The notes beneath the pieces were generated by a model. It was not told the origin of the DNA and searched no databases. It worked only from the letters and a program-made list of their open reading frames with translations. From Saccharothrix obliqua (GTDB taxonomy: Bacteria; Actinomycetota; Actinomycetes; Mycobacteriales; Pseudonocardiaceae), in contig NZ_JAHXGQ010000001.1 in assembly GCF_019375475.1 (NCBI RefSeq), forward strand, positions 124,001 through 188,000: DNA of 64,000 bases, in the 5' to 3' direction. How positions within the stretch are numbered: the stretch's first letter is position 1; each line of letters starts with the position of its first letter. The position numbers and the translations under genes are program-made. Positions 8,690 to 16,475 of this stretch are shown here, one piece after another.

Positions 8690-9841
8690 ATGTCGGCGGT
8701 GGACGAGGTCGCGGGACTGCCCGGCGGGCAGGCGGTGGCGGAACTCGCGCGCAAGGTCGACCGGGCCCGCCCGGAAGCGGTCCGGGAGATCGCGAACCGG
8801 TGGCGGCAGGCCGCCGGCAAGGGCGCGGATTCGGGTAACCAGGTGGCGCGTTCGGTCGGTTCGCTGGACAGCGCTTGGGAAGGCGGGTCCGCGGACGGGT
8901 TCGTCGCGTACATGGGTGATTTCGGCAAAGCGGGCAATTCGCTGCACGACGCGTTGGACGCGGCGGCCGGTGATCTGGAAAGCGCGGCGGCGGCCCTGGA
9001 ATCGGCGAAGACGTCGGTCGAGCGGATCTGCGAGACGTTGCTCGGCCGGGTGCGGCGGTTGCGCGCGCAGGCGCACGGCACGCCGCAGGCGGAGGTGGAC
9101 GCCGCGATCCGCGGCCTGTGCGCGGAAGCGGCCGGTGACGCGGGTCCGGTGATCGAGCAGGCCGACCAGGCGTTGAGCGGCGCGTTGAGCGCGTTGAAGG
9201 GCCGGGCGGGGTCGGTGAACCCCGCGTTCTCCGGGCTGCCCGACCCCGGTACCCAGCCGTTCGTGCCCGCGCCCGGTCGGCCGATCCAGTGGGACCCGAC
9301 GCCGGAGGCGGAGACGAAGCCGTCCTCGGTCGACGCGCCGGCGCAGCCGTCCCCCTCGAGTGGTTCCGGTTCCGGGTCCGGTGGTGGTTCCGGTGGCGGC
9401 GGTTCGGGCGGTGGTTCCGGTGGCGGCGGCGGTATGGGTGGGCTCGGGCCCAGCGGTGGCCCGCCGAGCAGCGGTCCGCCGCCCGGCAACGTCGAGCAGT
9501 GGATCCGGGAGGCCATCAAGATCCTCCAGGCCAACGGCATCCCGGTCACCGAGGCGAACATCCGCGAGATCTGGACCATCATCGAGAAGGAGTCCGGGGG
9601 CAACCCGCACGCCATCAACGACTGGGACTCGAACGCCGCCAAGGGCACCCCGTCCAAGGGGCTCATGCAGTGCATCGACCCGACGTTCCAGGCGTACAAG
9701 CTGCCCGGTCACGACGACATCTGGAACCCGGTGGACAACATCATCGCCGGTGTCCGGTACACGTTCTCGCGGTACGGCGGCTTCGAGGGCCACCCGGGCC
9801 TGAAGTCGATGGCGTCCGGGGGCGGCTACCAGGGCTACTAG
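8690..9841 (+). CDS. WXG-domain protein fused to a lytic transglycosylase (SLT) domain
   Basis: 383 residues in three parts. An N-terminal WXG100-like helical hairpin covers about residues 1-120, with the turn SAWEGGSADGF. A Gly/Ser/Pro-rich linker runs from about 190 to 270. A C-terminal SLT transglycosylase domain covers about 275-383, with the catalytic glutamate in IIEKESGGNP (Glu301), then KGLMQCIDPTFQAY and a late YGGF. It should cleave peptidoglycan glycan strands outside the cell. There is no Sec signal peptide, so the WXG part is the likely export tag for type VII secretion. It follows the EspC-like gene at once. Local wall opening for a secretion apparatus or growth are possible roles. 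Confidence 0.85.
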   Translation: MSAVDEVAGLPGGQAVAELARKVDRARPEAVREIANRWRQAAGKGADSGNQVARSVGSLDSAWEGGSADGFVAYMGDFGKAGNSLHDALDAAAGDLESAAAALESAKTSVERICETLLGRVRRLRAQAHGTPQAEVDAAIRGLCAEAAGDAGPVIEQADQALSGALSALKGRAGSVNPAFSGLPDPGTQPFVPAPGRPIQWDPTPEAETKPSSVDAPAQPSPSSGSGSGSGGGSGGGGSGGGSGGGGGMGGLGPSGGPPSSGPPPGNVEQWIREAIKILQANGIPVTEANIREIWTIIEKESGGNPHAINDWDSNAAKGTPSKGLMQCIDPTFQAYKLPGHDDIWNPVDNIIAGVRYTFSRYGGFEGHPGLKSMASGGGYQGY

Positions 9842-9913
9842 GAAGCAGGTGAACCGGTGGCGGACGTCTTCGCCGCGCCGGCCGGGGTGGTCCTGGGAGG
9901 TGCCGCCCCGCGT

Positions 9914-9940
9914 AACTTTCAGGGAGCCTGCCTGAAAGTT
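9914..9940 (+). repeat. 27-bp CTTTCAGG hairpin repeat, cluster A (1 copy)
   Basis: The arms AACTTTCAGG and CCTGAAAGTT are perfectly complementary across a 7-base centre GAGCCTG, so the RNA would form a 10-bp stem. The copy lies 73 bases after the transglycosylase stop, on the same strand, inside a 178-base gap that otherwise holds only a GC-rich flank of the same repeat family and the promoter of the next gene. Confidence 0.85.
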
Positions 9941-10007
9941 TGTGTGCTGCCCGACCACCCGTGTAGCCCTTCGGCTGCGGACTGGTCCCAGGGGCAGCCC
10001 CCTCGAT

Positions 10008-10013
10008 TAGCCT
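10008..10013 (+). promoter_or_regulatory. -10 element (TAGCCT) of a leaderless transcript
   Basis: TAGCCT ends 6 bases before the ATG of the aminotransferase, and no ribosome binding site is visible, so the mRNA is probably leaderless. Confidence 0.5.
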
Positions 10014-10019
10014 GGCGGT

Positions 10020-11195
10020 ATGCCGGGTGTCGCCGCACGTGCCGACGTGCCGCCGTTCCACGTGATGGAGATCGTGTCCGCCGCCGCGGCGCGGCAGCGG
10101 GCCGTGGGTGACGTCGTGTCGCTCGCGGCGGGCCAGCCGTCGAGTCCCGCGCCGGAACCCGTGCTGCGCGCCGCGGAGCGCGCGTTGCGCGAACAGACCC
10201 TCGGCTACACCGAGCAGCTCGGCACCATCGAGCTTCGCACCGCCCTGGCCGGCCACTACGAGCACCGGTACGGGCTCGCGATCACCCCGGACGACGTCGT
10301 CGTCACCACGGGGTCGTCCGGCGCGTTCCTGCTGGCGTTCCTGGCCGCGTTCGAGGCGGGCGACCGGGTCGCACTGGCCCGGCCCGGCTACCCGGCCTAC
10401 CGGAACATCCTGCGTGCCCTCGGCTGCGAGGTCGTAGAACTGCCCTGTGGACCGGACACCCGGTTCCAGCCGACCACCGCGATGCTGGACGCGGCCGGCC
10501 CGCTCGCCGGGCTGGTCGTGGCCTCACCCGCCAACCCGACCGGCTCCGCGTTGAGCCCGGCGGAACTGGCCGCGCTCGCCGGGTGGTGCGCCGAGCGCGG
10601 CACGCGGCTGATCAGCGACGAGATCTACCACGGCATCAGCTACGGCGCCCCGCTGGCCTGCGCCTGGGAGACCTCCCGCGACGCGGTGGTGGTGAACTCG
10701 TTCTCCAAGGCGTTCGCGATGACCGGCTGGCGGCTGGGCTGGATGCTGCTGCCCGCCGACCTGCGCCGCGCCGTGGACCGGCTCACCGGCAACTTCACCC
10801 TGTGCCCGCCCGCCCTGGCCCAGCACGCGGCGGTCGCCGCGTTCGAACCCGAGTCGTACGCCTGGGCCGCGCGGCTGGTCGACGGCTACCGCGCCAACCG
10901 CGACGCGCTGCTGACGGGGCTCGCGGCGCTGGGCGTGGACCGGGTCGCGCCCGCGGACGGCGCGTTCTACGCGTACGCGGACGTCTCCCACCTCACCGAC
11001 GACTCGATGGCGTTCTGCCGCCGGCTGCTGGACGACACGGGTGTGGCGATCGTGCCGGGCGTCGACTTCGACCCGGTGCGCGGCCACGAGTTCGTCCGGA
11101 TGTCGTTCGCCGGCGCGGCGGGCGACATCGCGGAGGCGTTGCGGAGGTTGGGCGGCTGGTTCGGCGGGGAACCCCCGCGCCGGTCGGGGCGTTGA
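10020..11195 (+). CDS. Class I/II pyridoxal-phosphate aminotransferase
   Basis: This 391-residue fold-type I PLP enzyme has ASPANPTGS near residue 165, SDEIYHGISYG near 200, and the cofactor lysine in NSFSKAFAMTGWRLGW (Lys230). C-terminal arginine candidates for the substrate carboxylate are present (EFVRMSF). It transfers an amino group between an amino acid and a 2-oxo acid. The exact substrate cannot be read; AspC-like and alanine/aromatic aminotransferases all share these motifs. Its -10 box lies 6 bases before the ATG. It is followed by a small membrane-protein gene 17 bases downstream. Confidence 0.92.
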   Translation: MPGVAARADVPPFHVMEIVSAAAARQRAVGDVVSLAAGQPSSPAPEPVLRAAERALREQTLGYTEQLGTIELRTALAGHYEHRYGLAITPDDVVVTTGSSGAFLLAFLAAFEAGDRVALARPGYPAYRNILRALGCEVVELPCGPDTRFQPTTAMLDAAGPLAGLVVASPANPTGSALSPAELAALAGWCAERGTRLISDEIYHGISYGAPLACAWETSRDAVVVNSFSKAFAMTGWRLGWMLLPADLRRAVDRLTGNFTLCPPALAQHAAVAAFEPESYAWAARLVDGYRANRDALLTGLAALGVDRVAPADGAFYAYADVSHLTDDSMAFCRRLLDDTGVAIVPGVDFDPVRGHEFVRMSFAGAAGDIAEALRRLGGWFGGEPPRRSGR

Positions 11196-11212
11196 GCGGA
11201 GAGGGAGGGATC

Positions 11213-11377
11213 ATGGTCAAGATCATTTTGTGGCTGCTGGCGGCGTGGTTGGTGCTGACGCTGATCGGTGCCGTCGTCAAGGGGCTGGTGTGGCTCGCGG
11301 TGATCGGCGGGGTGCTGTTCCTCGCGACCGCCGCGTACGGCGCGATCAAGAGCGGGGGGCGCAAGGGCGTCAACTGA
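11213..11377 (+). CDS. Small two-helix membrane protein
   Basis: 54 residues beginning MVKIILWLLAAWLVLTLIG, with two hydrophobic helices (about 3-22 and 24-43) and a basic tail KSGGRKGVN. The ATG has an excellent GAGGGAGG site 7 bases upstream. It lies 17 bases after the aminotransferase and is probably cotranscribed with it. I know no function for it. Similar tiny membrane proteins are common in actinomycetes. Confidence 0.75.
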   Translation: MVKIILWLLAAWLVLTLIGAVVKGLVWLAVIGGVLFLATAAYGAIKSGGRKGVN

Positions 11378-11381
11378 GGCG

Positions 11382-11975
11382 TCACGGCAGGACCCCCAGG
11401 TCACGGAGTTCGGCGCGCGCGTGCGTCGCGTGCCGCCAGTGCACGGCGGTGAGGCCGGCGGCACGCGCCCCGGCGATGTTGGCCTCGTTGTCGTCGAAGA
11501 ACACGCAGTCGGTGCTGCCGAGCCGGGCGGTGAGCACCGACCAGACCTCCGGCGCGGGCTTCGCCACGCCCAGCTCGCCGGAGAACATGAGGTGCCGGAA
11601 GTGCCCGGTCCACGGCTGGGCCGCCACGCGCCGCCCGAACTCGGCGGGCGCGTTGGACAGCAGCGCCAGCGGCACGCCGGCGTCGGCCAGGTCCGCCACC
11701 AGCGCGACCGCGTCCGGCGCGGCGTTCAGCCACCCCGCGGTGTCCAGGTCGGTGAGGCGGGCCGCCCGCTCGGCGTCGACCTCGACGCCCACGTCCCGGC
11801 CGACCGCGCGCCAGTAGTCGACGGCGGGTAAGCCCGCGTCGTAGTCGTGCCGGTGCGCCCAGTAGGCGGGCAGGAACGCCGGCTCCGGCACGCCGAGCAC
11901 GCGGGCGAGGTCGCCGTGCGCGGTGGACGGCTCGCTGATCACCATGCCGTAGTCGAAGACCACCCAGCGGCTCAT
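11382..11975 (-). CDS. HAD-superfamily hydrolase (HAD-IA)
   Basis: 197 residues with HAD motif I as FDYGMV (nucleophile Asp8; the usual second Asp is Gly, as in some HAD-IA phosphatases), motif II as LLSNAP, motif III lysine in GVAKPAPEV and motif IV as FFDDNEANIAGA. It is a likely phosphatase or related hydrolase of a small metabolite. The ATG overlaps the stop of the threonine aldolase gene by 4 bases (ATGA), so the two form a coupled operon on the minus strand. It ends 4 bases from the small membrane-protein gene on the other strand. Confidence 0.88.
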   Translation of the reverse strand: MSRWVVFDYGMVISEPSTAHGDLARVLGVPEPAFLPAYWAHRHDYDAGLPAVDYWRAVGRDVGVEVDAERAARLTDLDTAGWLNAAPDAVALVADLADAGVPLALLSNAPAEFGRRVAAQPWTGHFRHLMFSGELGVAKPAPEVWSVLTARLGSTDCVFFDDNEANIAGARAAGLTAVHWRHATHARAELRDLGVLP

Positions 11976-12991
11976 GAGCTGACCGACTGGATGCGGCGAA
12001 GGGCTTCGGTCACGTCCGCGGCGGTCACGTCCCGGTGCGTCACGAACCGGACCTTGCCCGCCATGGGACCCGCGTAGACGCCGAGGTGCCGGAGCCCGGT
12101 GAGCGTCACGTCCAGATCGGGCACGCCCGCCAGCACGATGTTCGTCTCCGGTTCGGCCACCTGCCAGCCCAGGTCGGCGAGCCCCTTGGCCAGCGCCTTC
12201 GCGTTGGCGTGGTCGACGGCCAGGTCGTCGATGCGGGAGAGGCCGACCAGCCCGGCCGCGGCGAGCACACCGCCCTGCCGCACCCCGCCGCCGAGCATCT
12301 TCCGGATGCGCCGCGCCTCGCGGACGAACTCGGTCGTGCCCGCCACGACGGAACCGACCGGCGCGCCGAGCCCCTTCGACAAGCACACCTGCACGGTGTC
12401 CACGCCGACGGTGAGCGCGGCCGGCGGCACGCCCAGCGCCACGGCCGCGTTCCACAGCCGTGCGCCGTCCAAGTGGACCTTGAGCCCGGTCTCCCGGGCG
12501 GCGGACACCAGCAGCGCGTGCTGGTCGGGCGGCGTCACGGCCCCGCCCGCGGAGTTGTGGGTGTTCTCCAGGCACAGCAACGTGGTGCGCAGCGAGTAGT
12601 ACGGGCCGTCGCCGGTGGTCGCCGCGCGGACGTCGTCCGCGGTGGGCCGGCCGGGGGTGGCGGTGTCGAGCGGGTGCGGCATACCGCCCGCCAGCCACGC
12701 GGCGGAGCCGAGTTCGTTGTCCAGCACGTGGGCGCCACGCGTGGCCAGGAAGCGGTCGCCGGGGCGCAGGTGGGCGATGAGCGCGATCAGGTTGCCCATG
12801 GAGCCGGTGGGCACCCAGAGGGCCGCCGCCACGCCGAGCAGGTCGGCGACCCGCTCCTCCAGGGCTTTCATGGTCGGGTCGTGTTCGAGCACGTCATCGG
12901 CCACCTCGGCGGCCGACATGGCCAGGCGCATGTCCTGGTCCGGTCGGGTGACGGTGTCGGAGCGGAAGTCCAGGGGCGCGTGCTGGGTCAC
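11972..12991 (-). CDS. ltaE: Low-specificity L-threonine aldolase
   Basis: This PLP enzyme of 339 residues splits threonine (and allo-threonine) into glycine and acetaldehyde. It starts with DFRSDTVTRPDQDMR, the family's usual N-terminus, has LENTHNSAGG near residue 140, and carries the cofactor lysine in CLSKGLGAPVGS (Lys206). It is the first gene of a two-gene minus-strand operon with the HAD hydrolase. Low-specificity threonine aldolase fits best; related beta-eliminating lyases are a less likely choice. Confidence 0.93.
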   Translation of the reverse strand: MTQHAPLDFRSDTVTRPDQDMRLAMSAAEVADDVLEHDPTMKALEERVADLLGVAAALWVPTGSMGNLIALIAHLRPGDRFLATRGAHVLDNELGSAAWLAGGMPHPLDTATPGRPTADDVRAATTGDGPYYSLRTTLLCLENTHNSAGGAVTPPDQHALLVSAARETGLKVHLDGARLWNAAVALGVPPAALTVGVDTVQVCLSKGLGAPVGSVVAGTTEFVREARRIRKMLGGGVRQGGVLAAAGLVGLSRIDDLAVDHANAKALAKGLADLGWQVAEPETNIVLAGVPDLDVTLTGLRHLGVYAGPMAGKVRFVTHRDVTAADVTEALRRIQSVSS

Positions 12992-13080
12992 GAATGGATC
13001 ACATCACACCCGGCAAGCCCTTACCGGGTCGTGCCCTCCGTACCACGATGGGGGTGACGCAAGTCTCGGTGAACCGGCGT

Positions 13081-13108
13081 GCAACCGTGGAACGGTCCGG
13101 TTCCGTCC
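13081..13108 (+). promoter_or_regulatory. Putative SigE-family promoter (GCAACC-N17-CGTCC)
   Basis: GCAACC at 13081-13086 and CGTCC at 13104-13108 are separated by 17 bases and lie 35 bases before the sigma gene. The same pair of blocks, at 16-17 bases, precedes the other two SigE-family genes (15886 and 56410), so each gene probably reads its own promoter. Confidence 0.55.
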
Positions 13109-13143
13109 GGTAGGTGCAAGCACGACGAGCGGAGAGAGTCCGC

Positions 13144-13662
13144 GTGGATCAGCGCGACGAGCAGGAGTTCGCGGAATACTTCGCAGCTCGCCGGGAGGCC
13201 GTGCGCCGAACGGCGTTCCTGCTCTGTGGTGACTGGCACCGGGCGGACGACCTCGCGCAGACCGCGTTCGTCGCGCTGCACCGGAGGTGGCGGAAGGTGC
13301 GGGACAAAGGCGCCCTGGACGCGTACGTCCGCCGCACGCTGGTGCGCGCGGTGATCGACGAGTCGCGCCGGCCCTGGCGGCGGGAGCGCTTCGTGGACGA
13401 GGTCCCGGAGACGCCCGCGCCGGACGGGGAGGTCGCCGACTCGGTGGCGACGCGCGAAGCTCTGGTCGCGGGCTTGAAGCGGGTGCCGCCGCGGCAGCGC
13501 GCGGTGCTCGTGCTGCGGTTCCTGGAGGGGCTGGACGTCGCGGCGGCGGCCGAGGTGCTCAGGTGCTCCGAGGGGACCGTGAAGAGCCAGACCTCGCGGG
13601 GCCTGGACGCCCTGCGGGAAGCGCTGGGCGACGCGATCGACGACCTGAGGCCCGCGTCGTGA
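13144..13662 (+). CDS. SigE-family ECF RNA polymerase sigma factor 1
   Basis: 172 residues. Region 2 carries AFLLCGDWHRADDLAQTAF, the mark of the actinobacterial SigE family. Region 4 has VPPRQRAVLVLRFLEGLDV and the recognition helix SEGTVKSQTSRGLDALRE. It directs RNA polymerase to its own class of promoters. I chose the GTG at 13144, which has GGAGAGAG upstream, over the GTG at 13114. The gene for its putative membrane partner follows after 17 bases, a pairing seen three times in this window. Confidence 0.93.
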   Translation: MDQRDEQEFAEYFAARREAVRRTAFLLCGDWHRADDLAQTAFVALHRRWRKVRDKGALDAYVRRTLVRAVIDESRRPWRRERFVDEVPETPAPDGEVADSVATREALVAGLKRVPPRQRAVLVLRFLEGLDVAAAAEVLRCSEGTVKSQTSRGLDALREALGDAIDDLRPAS

Positions 13663-13679
13663 CCGGGAGGTGGGGGTAG

Positions 13680-14435
13680 GTGGACGAGCGCAAGCTCGCG
13701 GAGTTGTTCCGCACCGCGGCGGACGACGTGCCGCCCGCGTCCTTCGACGTGGGCGACGTGGTCGCGGAGTCCGGCCGCGCGGCGGCGCGGCGGCGGACGC
13801 GGGCGGCCCTCGGGTCCGCGCTCGCGGCGGTGCTGGTGTTCGGCGGGTTCTTCGCGTACGCCAACGTGGGGACGCGCCAAAACGGCGGAGTCGCGACCTC
13901 TGCGGGTTCCGCTGAGGGTTTCCCTTCCCCTAACCTCACCCCGACCCCGTACGCGGTTCCCGAACCGCGGGACGGGGAACCGGTCGAACCCGACGTATCC
14001 GGCGGGCTTCCGCCCAAGAGCATCCCCGAGGACCCGTCTACGCAGGGGGACGGCACTTCGGGGACGACCGGTCGTCCTCCGACGGCCGGTGGCGCCTCCG
14101 GGTGCCAGGAGGTGGACCGGGAGCTCGCCGTCGCCCTCGCCGACGAGCTCCCGGCCGCCGAAGGTCTGCAACCCTCCTCCGCCGCGGCGAACTGCCCGCC
14201 CGGCGCGCGTGGTGCCGGGTACCTGGTGCGGGACGGTGACGTCCACGGCGTCCTGTCGGTGGTCCTGGTGCCGCCCGGTGTGAGCGCGTTGGCGTCGACG
14301 GCCAGTGCGGAAGCGCATGCCGTGGCCTCGCGTGGGACGGTGTTCGTGCTGAGTGAGCCCGCACAAGGGGCGGCGGTGGGGCCGTTCGAGGCGCGGTTGC
14401 CCGAGTTGGCGGGGAAGATCGCGGCCAGGTTCTAG
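13680..14435 (+). CDS. Membrane partner (putative anti-sigma-like) of sigma factor 1
   Basis: 251 residues. A cytoplasmic stretch of about 38 residues ends in RAAARRRTR and is followed by one hydrophobic helix (about 42-60). A Pro/Thr/Gly-rich linker and an extracellular domain with two cysteines follow. The short N-terminal part resembles those of the partner genes at 16472 and 56953 (a pattern like ELFRTAADDVPP, then an Arg-rich segment). It probably holds the sigma factor at the membrane until an outside signal arrives, but there is no zinc anti-sigma motif. The role rests on gene order and topology. Confidence 0.7.
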   Translation: MDERKLAELFRTAADDVPPASFDVGDVVAESGRAAARRRTRAALGSALAAVLVFGGFFAYANVGTRQNGGVATSAGSAEGFPSPNLTPTPYAVPEPRDGEPVEPDVSGGLPPKSIPEDPSTQGDGTSGTTGRPPTAGGASGCQEVDRELAVALADELPAAEGLQPSSAAANCPPGARGAGYLVRDGDVHGVLSVVLVPPGVSALASTASAEAHAVASRGTVFVLSEPAQGAAVGPFEARLPELAGKIAARF

Positions 14436-14509
14436 GGCCTGTCCTCAACGGCGGTGCGGTTGATCTGCTGTGTTCTCGGCCTGGTCCTGGAGGCTGTCGT
14501 CACCCGCGA

Positions 14510-14789
14510 AACTTTCAGGAAGCCTGCCTGATAATTAACGCCCCGCCGGGCTGTCGTCTTCCGTGTGCCGGTTGGGGTGGTCCCGGGAGCCGCGGCTCGG
14601 GAAACTTTCAGGGAGCCTGCCTGATAGATAACGCCCTGCCTGGCTGCCGGTCGGCTGGGGCGGTCCTGGGAGCCGCTGCCCCGCGAAACTTTCAGGAAGC
14701 CTGCCTGATAGTTAGCGGCCTGCCGGGCCGCGTGGTGGCGGGGGTCTGGGGCCGTCCCGCGAAACTTTCAGGGAGCCTGCCTGAAAGTT
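14510..14789 (+). repeat. CTTTCAGG hairpin repeat, cluster B (4 copies)
   Basis: Four copies lie at 14510-14536, 14603-14629, 14687-14713 and 14763-14789, about 76-93 bases apart and all in plus orientation. The right arm varies (CCTGATAATT, CCTGATAGAT, CCTGATAGTT, CCTGAAAGTT), so only the last can form the full 10-bp stem. Each copy has flanks of a looser GC-rich unit (GGTCCTGGGAGCCGC before, GCCCTGCCGGGC-like after), making a degenerate tandem array. It begins 75 bases after the stop of the sigma-partner gene and fills most of the gap to the SMR gene. Confidence 0.88.
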
Positions 14790-14906
14790 AGAGCCTGGCT
14801 GGCGGGTTCCGGCCGGGTGCTGTTTGGTGTGTCAGGTCGGGCGATCTTTGGCCGAGCGGTCCTTTGGTCGGCCATGTACACGATCGGCTGGCCCCACCCC
14901 CCGGTG

Positions 14907-14944
14907 TGGTACCAGCGTGCCACTAATTTGGTACGTTCGTGCCA
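14907..14944. promoter_or_regulatory. Twin operator for the SMR/TetR pair
   Basis: Two 16-base copies, TGGTACCAGCGTGCCA (14907-14922) and TGGTACGTTCGTGCCA (14929-14944), lie 22 bases apart. Each has partly complementary ends (TGGTAC and GTGCCA). The pair ends 17 bases before the SMR start, between promoter and gene, where a TetR repressor would bind. The TetR gene follows the SMR gene, so the circuit would be self-controlled. Confidence 0.6.
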
Positions 14945-14961
14945 GACTGAGGAGGTCGATC

Positions 14962-15285
14962 ATGGCGTGGGCGGTGCTCATCGTGTCCGGGCTGTTCGAA
15001 GCCGGTTGGGCGGTTGCGCTCAAGATGTCGGACGGGTTCAGCAAGCTGTGGTGGACCGTCGCGTTCGCGGTCTTCGCGTTGATCAGCTTCGCCGGTCTGG
15101 CGTGGTCGATGAAGCAGCTCCCCGCCGGTCCCGCGTACGCCGTGTGGACCGGTATCGGCGCGGCGCTCACGGCGGTCATCGGCATGATCTGGCTCGGCGA
15201 CGGCGTCTCCACGCTCAAACTGGTGTCCATCGGGCTTATCGTCAGCGGTGTCATCGGCTTGAACCTGGCCGGTGGCGGGCACTAG
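14962..15285 (+). CDS. SMR-family efflux protein (SugE/Gdx-like)
   Basis: 107 residues forming four membrane helices. The proton- and substrate-binding glutamate lies in helix 1 (GLFEAGWAVALKMSDGFSKL, Glu13). This helix resembles the SugE/Gdx branch, which exports guanidinium or quaternary ammonium ions, more than EmrE. It acts in the cytoplasmic membrane as a dimer driven by the proton gradient. The ATG at 14962 has GAGGAGG upstream; longer in-frame starts run into the operator. No guanidine riboswitch is evident; control is more likely by the TetR protein encoded 13 bases downstream. Confidence 0.9.
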   Translation: MAWAVLIVSGLFEAGWAVALKMSDGFSKLWWTVAFAVFALISFAGLAWSMKQLPAGPAYAVWTGIGAALTAVIGMIWLGDGVSTLKLVSIGLIVSGVIGLNLAGGGH

Positions 15286-15298
15286 TACCTTTCTCCGG

Positions 15299-15880
15299 AT
15301 GACAGCCGCAACGCCCAAGGGCGAGCGCCGCCGACAGGCGCTGGTCGAAGCCGCCGCCGACCTCCTGGTCGACGGCGGGTTCGACGCGGTCCGGCACCGC
15401 GCGGTGGCTGAGCGCGCGGGCCTGCCGCTCGCCTCCACCACGTACTACTTCGACTCGCTGGACGACCTCATCACCGCCGCGCTGGAGTTCCACGCCGGGG
15501 TCGAGCTGGCGTACGGCAAGGCCCGGCTCGCCGAACTGGACTCCTGCGAGTGCGGCAGCGAGGCGTTCATCGACCTGGTGCTGGCCCTGCTGCTCGGACC
15601 ACCCGCCGGCGAACGCGACGCGGAGGCCGTGCTGTTGCGGTACGAGCGGTTGGTGGCGACGGGCCGTCGCCCGTACCTGCGGCCGTTGATGCGCAAGCTC
15701 AGCGGCGAGCTGCACGGGTTGCTGATCGACATCTTCGCGCGGTCGGGCCGGTCGGTCGGGCGCGAGCGGGTCGAGGAGCTGATCGCGCTGGTGGACGGCG
15801 CGGTGGTGAACGCCCTGATCGAGGTCAGTCCCGACCCGCGGGCGTCGGCCCGGCGGATGCTCGCGAAGGCCCTGTCCTGA
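15299..15880 (+). CDS. TetR-family transcriptional regulator (of the SMR gene)
   Basis: 193 residues. The N-terminal helix-turn-helix covers about residues 8-55 (RRQALVEAAADLLVDGG, then HRAVAERAGLPLASTTYYF). The C-terminal ligand/dimer domain has a Cys-rich bend ELDSCECGSE. It sits 13 bases after the SMR gene in the same direction, and a twin operator-like repeat lies before the SMR gene, so it most likely represses that pair in answer to an exported compound. The ATG at 15299 lacks a good ribosome site; translation may be coupled to the SMR gene. A GTG at 15272 is an alternative. Confidence 0.87.
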   Translation: MTAATPKGERRRQALVEAAADLLVDGGFDAVRHRAVAERAGLPLASTTYYFDSLDDLITAALEFHAGVELAYGKARLAELDSCECGSEAFIDLVLALLLGPPAGERDAEAVLLRYERLVATGRRPYLRPLMRKLSGELHGLLIDIFARSGRSVGRERVEELIALVDGAVVNALIEVSPDPRASARRMLAKALS

Positions 15881-15885
15881 CCCGT

Positions 15886-15913
15886 GCAACCTTTTGCCGC
15901 GCTGCGGCGTACC
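15886..15913 (+). promoter_or_regulatory. Putative SigE-family promoter (GCAACC-N16-CGTACC)
   Basis: GCAACC at 15886-15891 and CGTACC at 15908-15913 are separated by 16 bases. The pair starts 6 bases after the TetR stop and ends 31 bases before the sigma gene. It matches the blocks before the other two SigE-family genes. Confidence 0.6.
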
Positions 15914-15944
15914 AGAAGGCGGAGGGGGCGGAAGAGGGGTACGC

Positions 15945-16475
15945 ATGCGCAAGGCCGACGAGCGGGCGTTTCGGGATTTCGCGGTGGGGCACGCGGCCTC
16001 GCTGCGCCGGACGGCGTTCCTGTTCTGCGGCGACTGGCACACCGCCGAAGACCTGATGCAGGCCAGCCTGCTCAAGCTCTACCAGGCGTGGCACCGGGTC
16101 GAGTGGCGCGACAACCCCTCGGCGTACGCCCGGAAGGTGTTGCTGCGGACGTGGCTGGACGAGAAGCGCAGACCGTGGCGGAGGGTCGAGCAGCGGGACG
16201 GGGAGCTGCCGGAGCGGGCCGATTCGTCGGTGGACCCGGAGACGACCAGCGAACGGCTCTGGGCGCGGGACCTGGTGCACGCGGCGTTGCTGCACGTGCC
16301 GCCCCGGCAGCGGGCGGTGCTGGTGCTGCGGTACTTCGAGGACCTGTCGGTCGCCGACGTCGCCGTGGCGATGGGGTGCACGGAGGGGACGGTCAAGAGC
16401 CAGACGGCGCGTGGGCTCGGCGCGTTGCGGGCGGCGGTGGAGCGGTTGGAGGCCGGGGTGGTGGTCGCGTCATGA
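15945..16475 (+). CDS. SigE-family ECF RNA polymerase sigma factor 2
   Basis: 176 residues. Region 2 has AFLFCGDWHTAEDLMQASL. Region 4 has VPPRQRAVLVLRYFEDLSV and the recognition helix TEGTVKSQTARGLGALR. It is closely related to sigma factors 1 and 3 of the window. The ATG at 15945 follows GAAGAGGGG; an earlier GTG at 15894 would overlap the promoter blocks and is unlikely. The stop overlaps the start of the membrane-partner gene by 4 bases (ATGA). Confidence 0.93.
   Translation: MRKADERAFRDFAVGHAASLRRTAFLFCGDWHTAEDLMQASLLKLYQAWHRVEWRDNPSAYARKVLLRTWLDEKRRPWRRVEQRDGELPERADSSVDPETTSERLWARDLVHAALLHVPPRQRAVLVLRYFEDLSVADVAVAMGCTEGTVKSQTARGLGALRAAVERLEAGVVVAS

Noticed and set aside
9857..10111. 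Small open frame covering the hairpin repeat after the transglycosylase gene
   Set aside because: Its coding look comes from the repeat itself, and it runs on into the aminotransferase gene in another frame.
14510..14789. Possible CRISPR array (four repeats with spacers)
   Set aside because: Spacers are themselves related, spacing shrinks from 93 to 76 bp, the repeat arms vary, and no cas gene is near.
14833..14961. Guanidine riboswitch before the SugE/Gdx-like gene
   Set aside because: I found none of the conserved guanidine-I blocks, and the 17-base space after the operator leaves no room for one.
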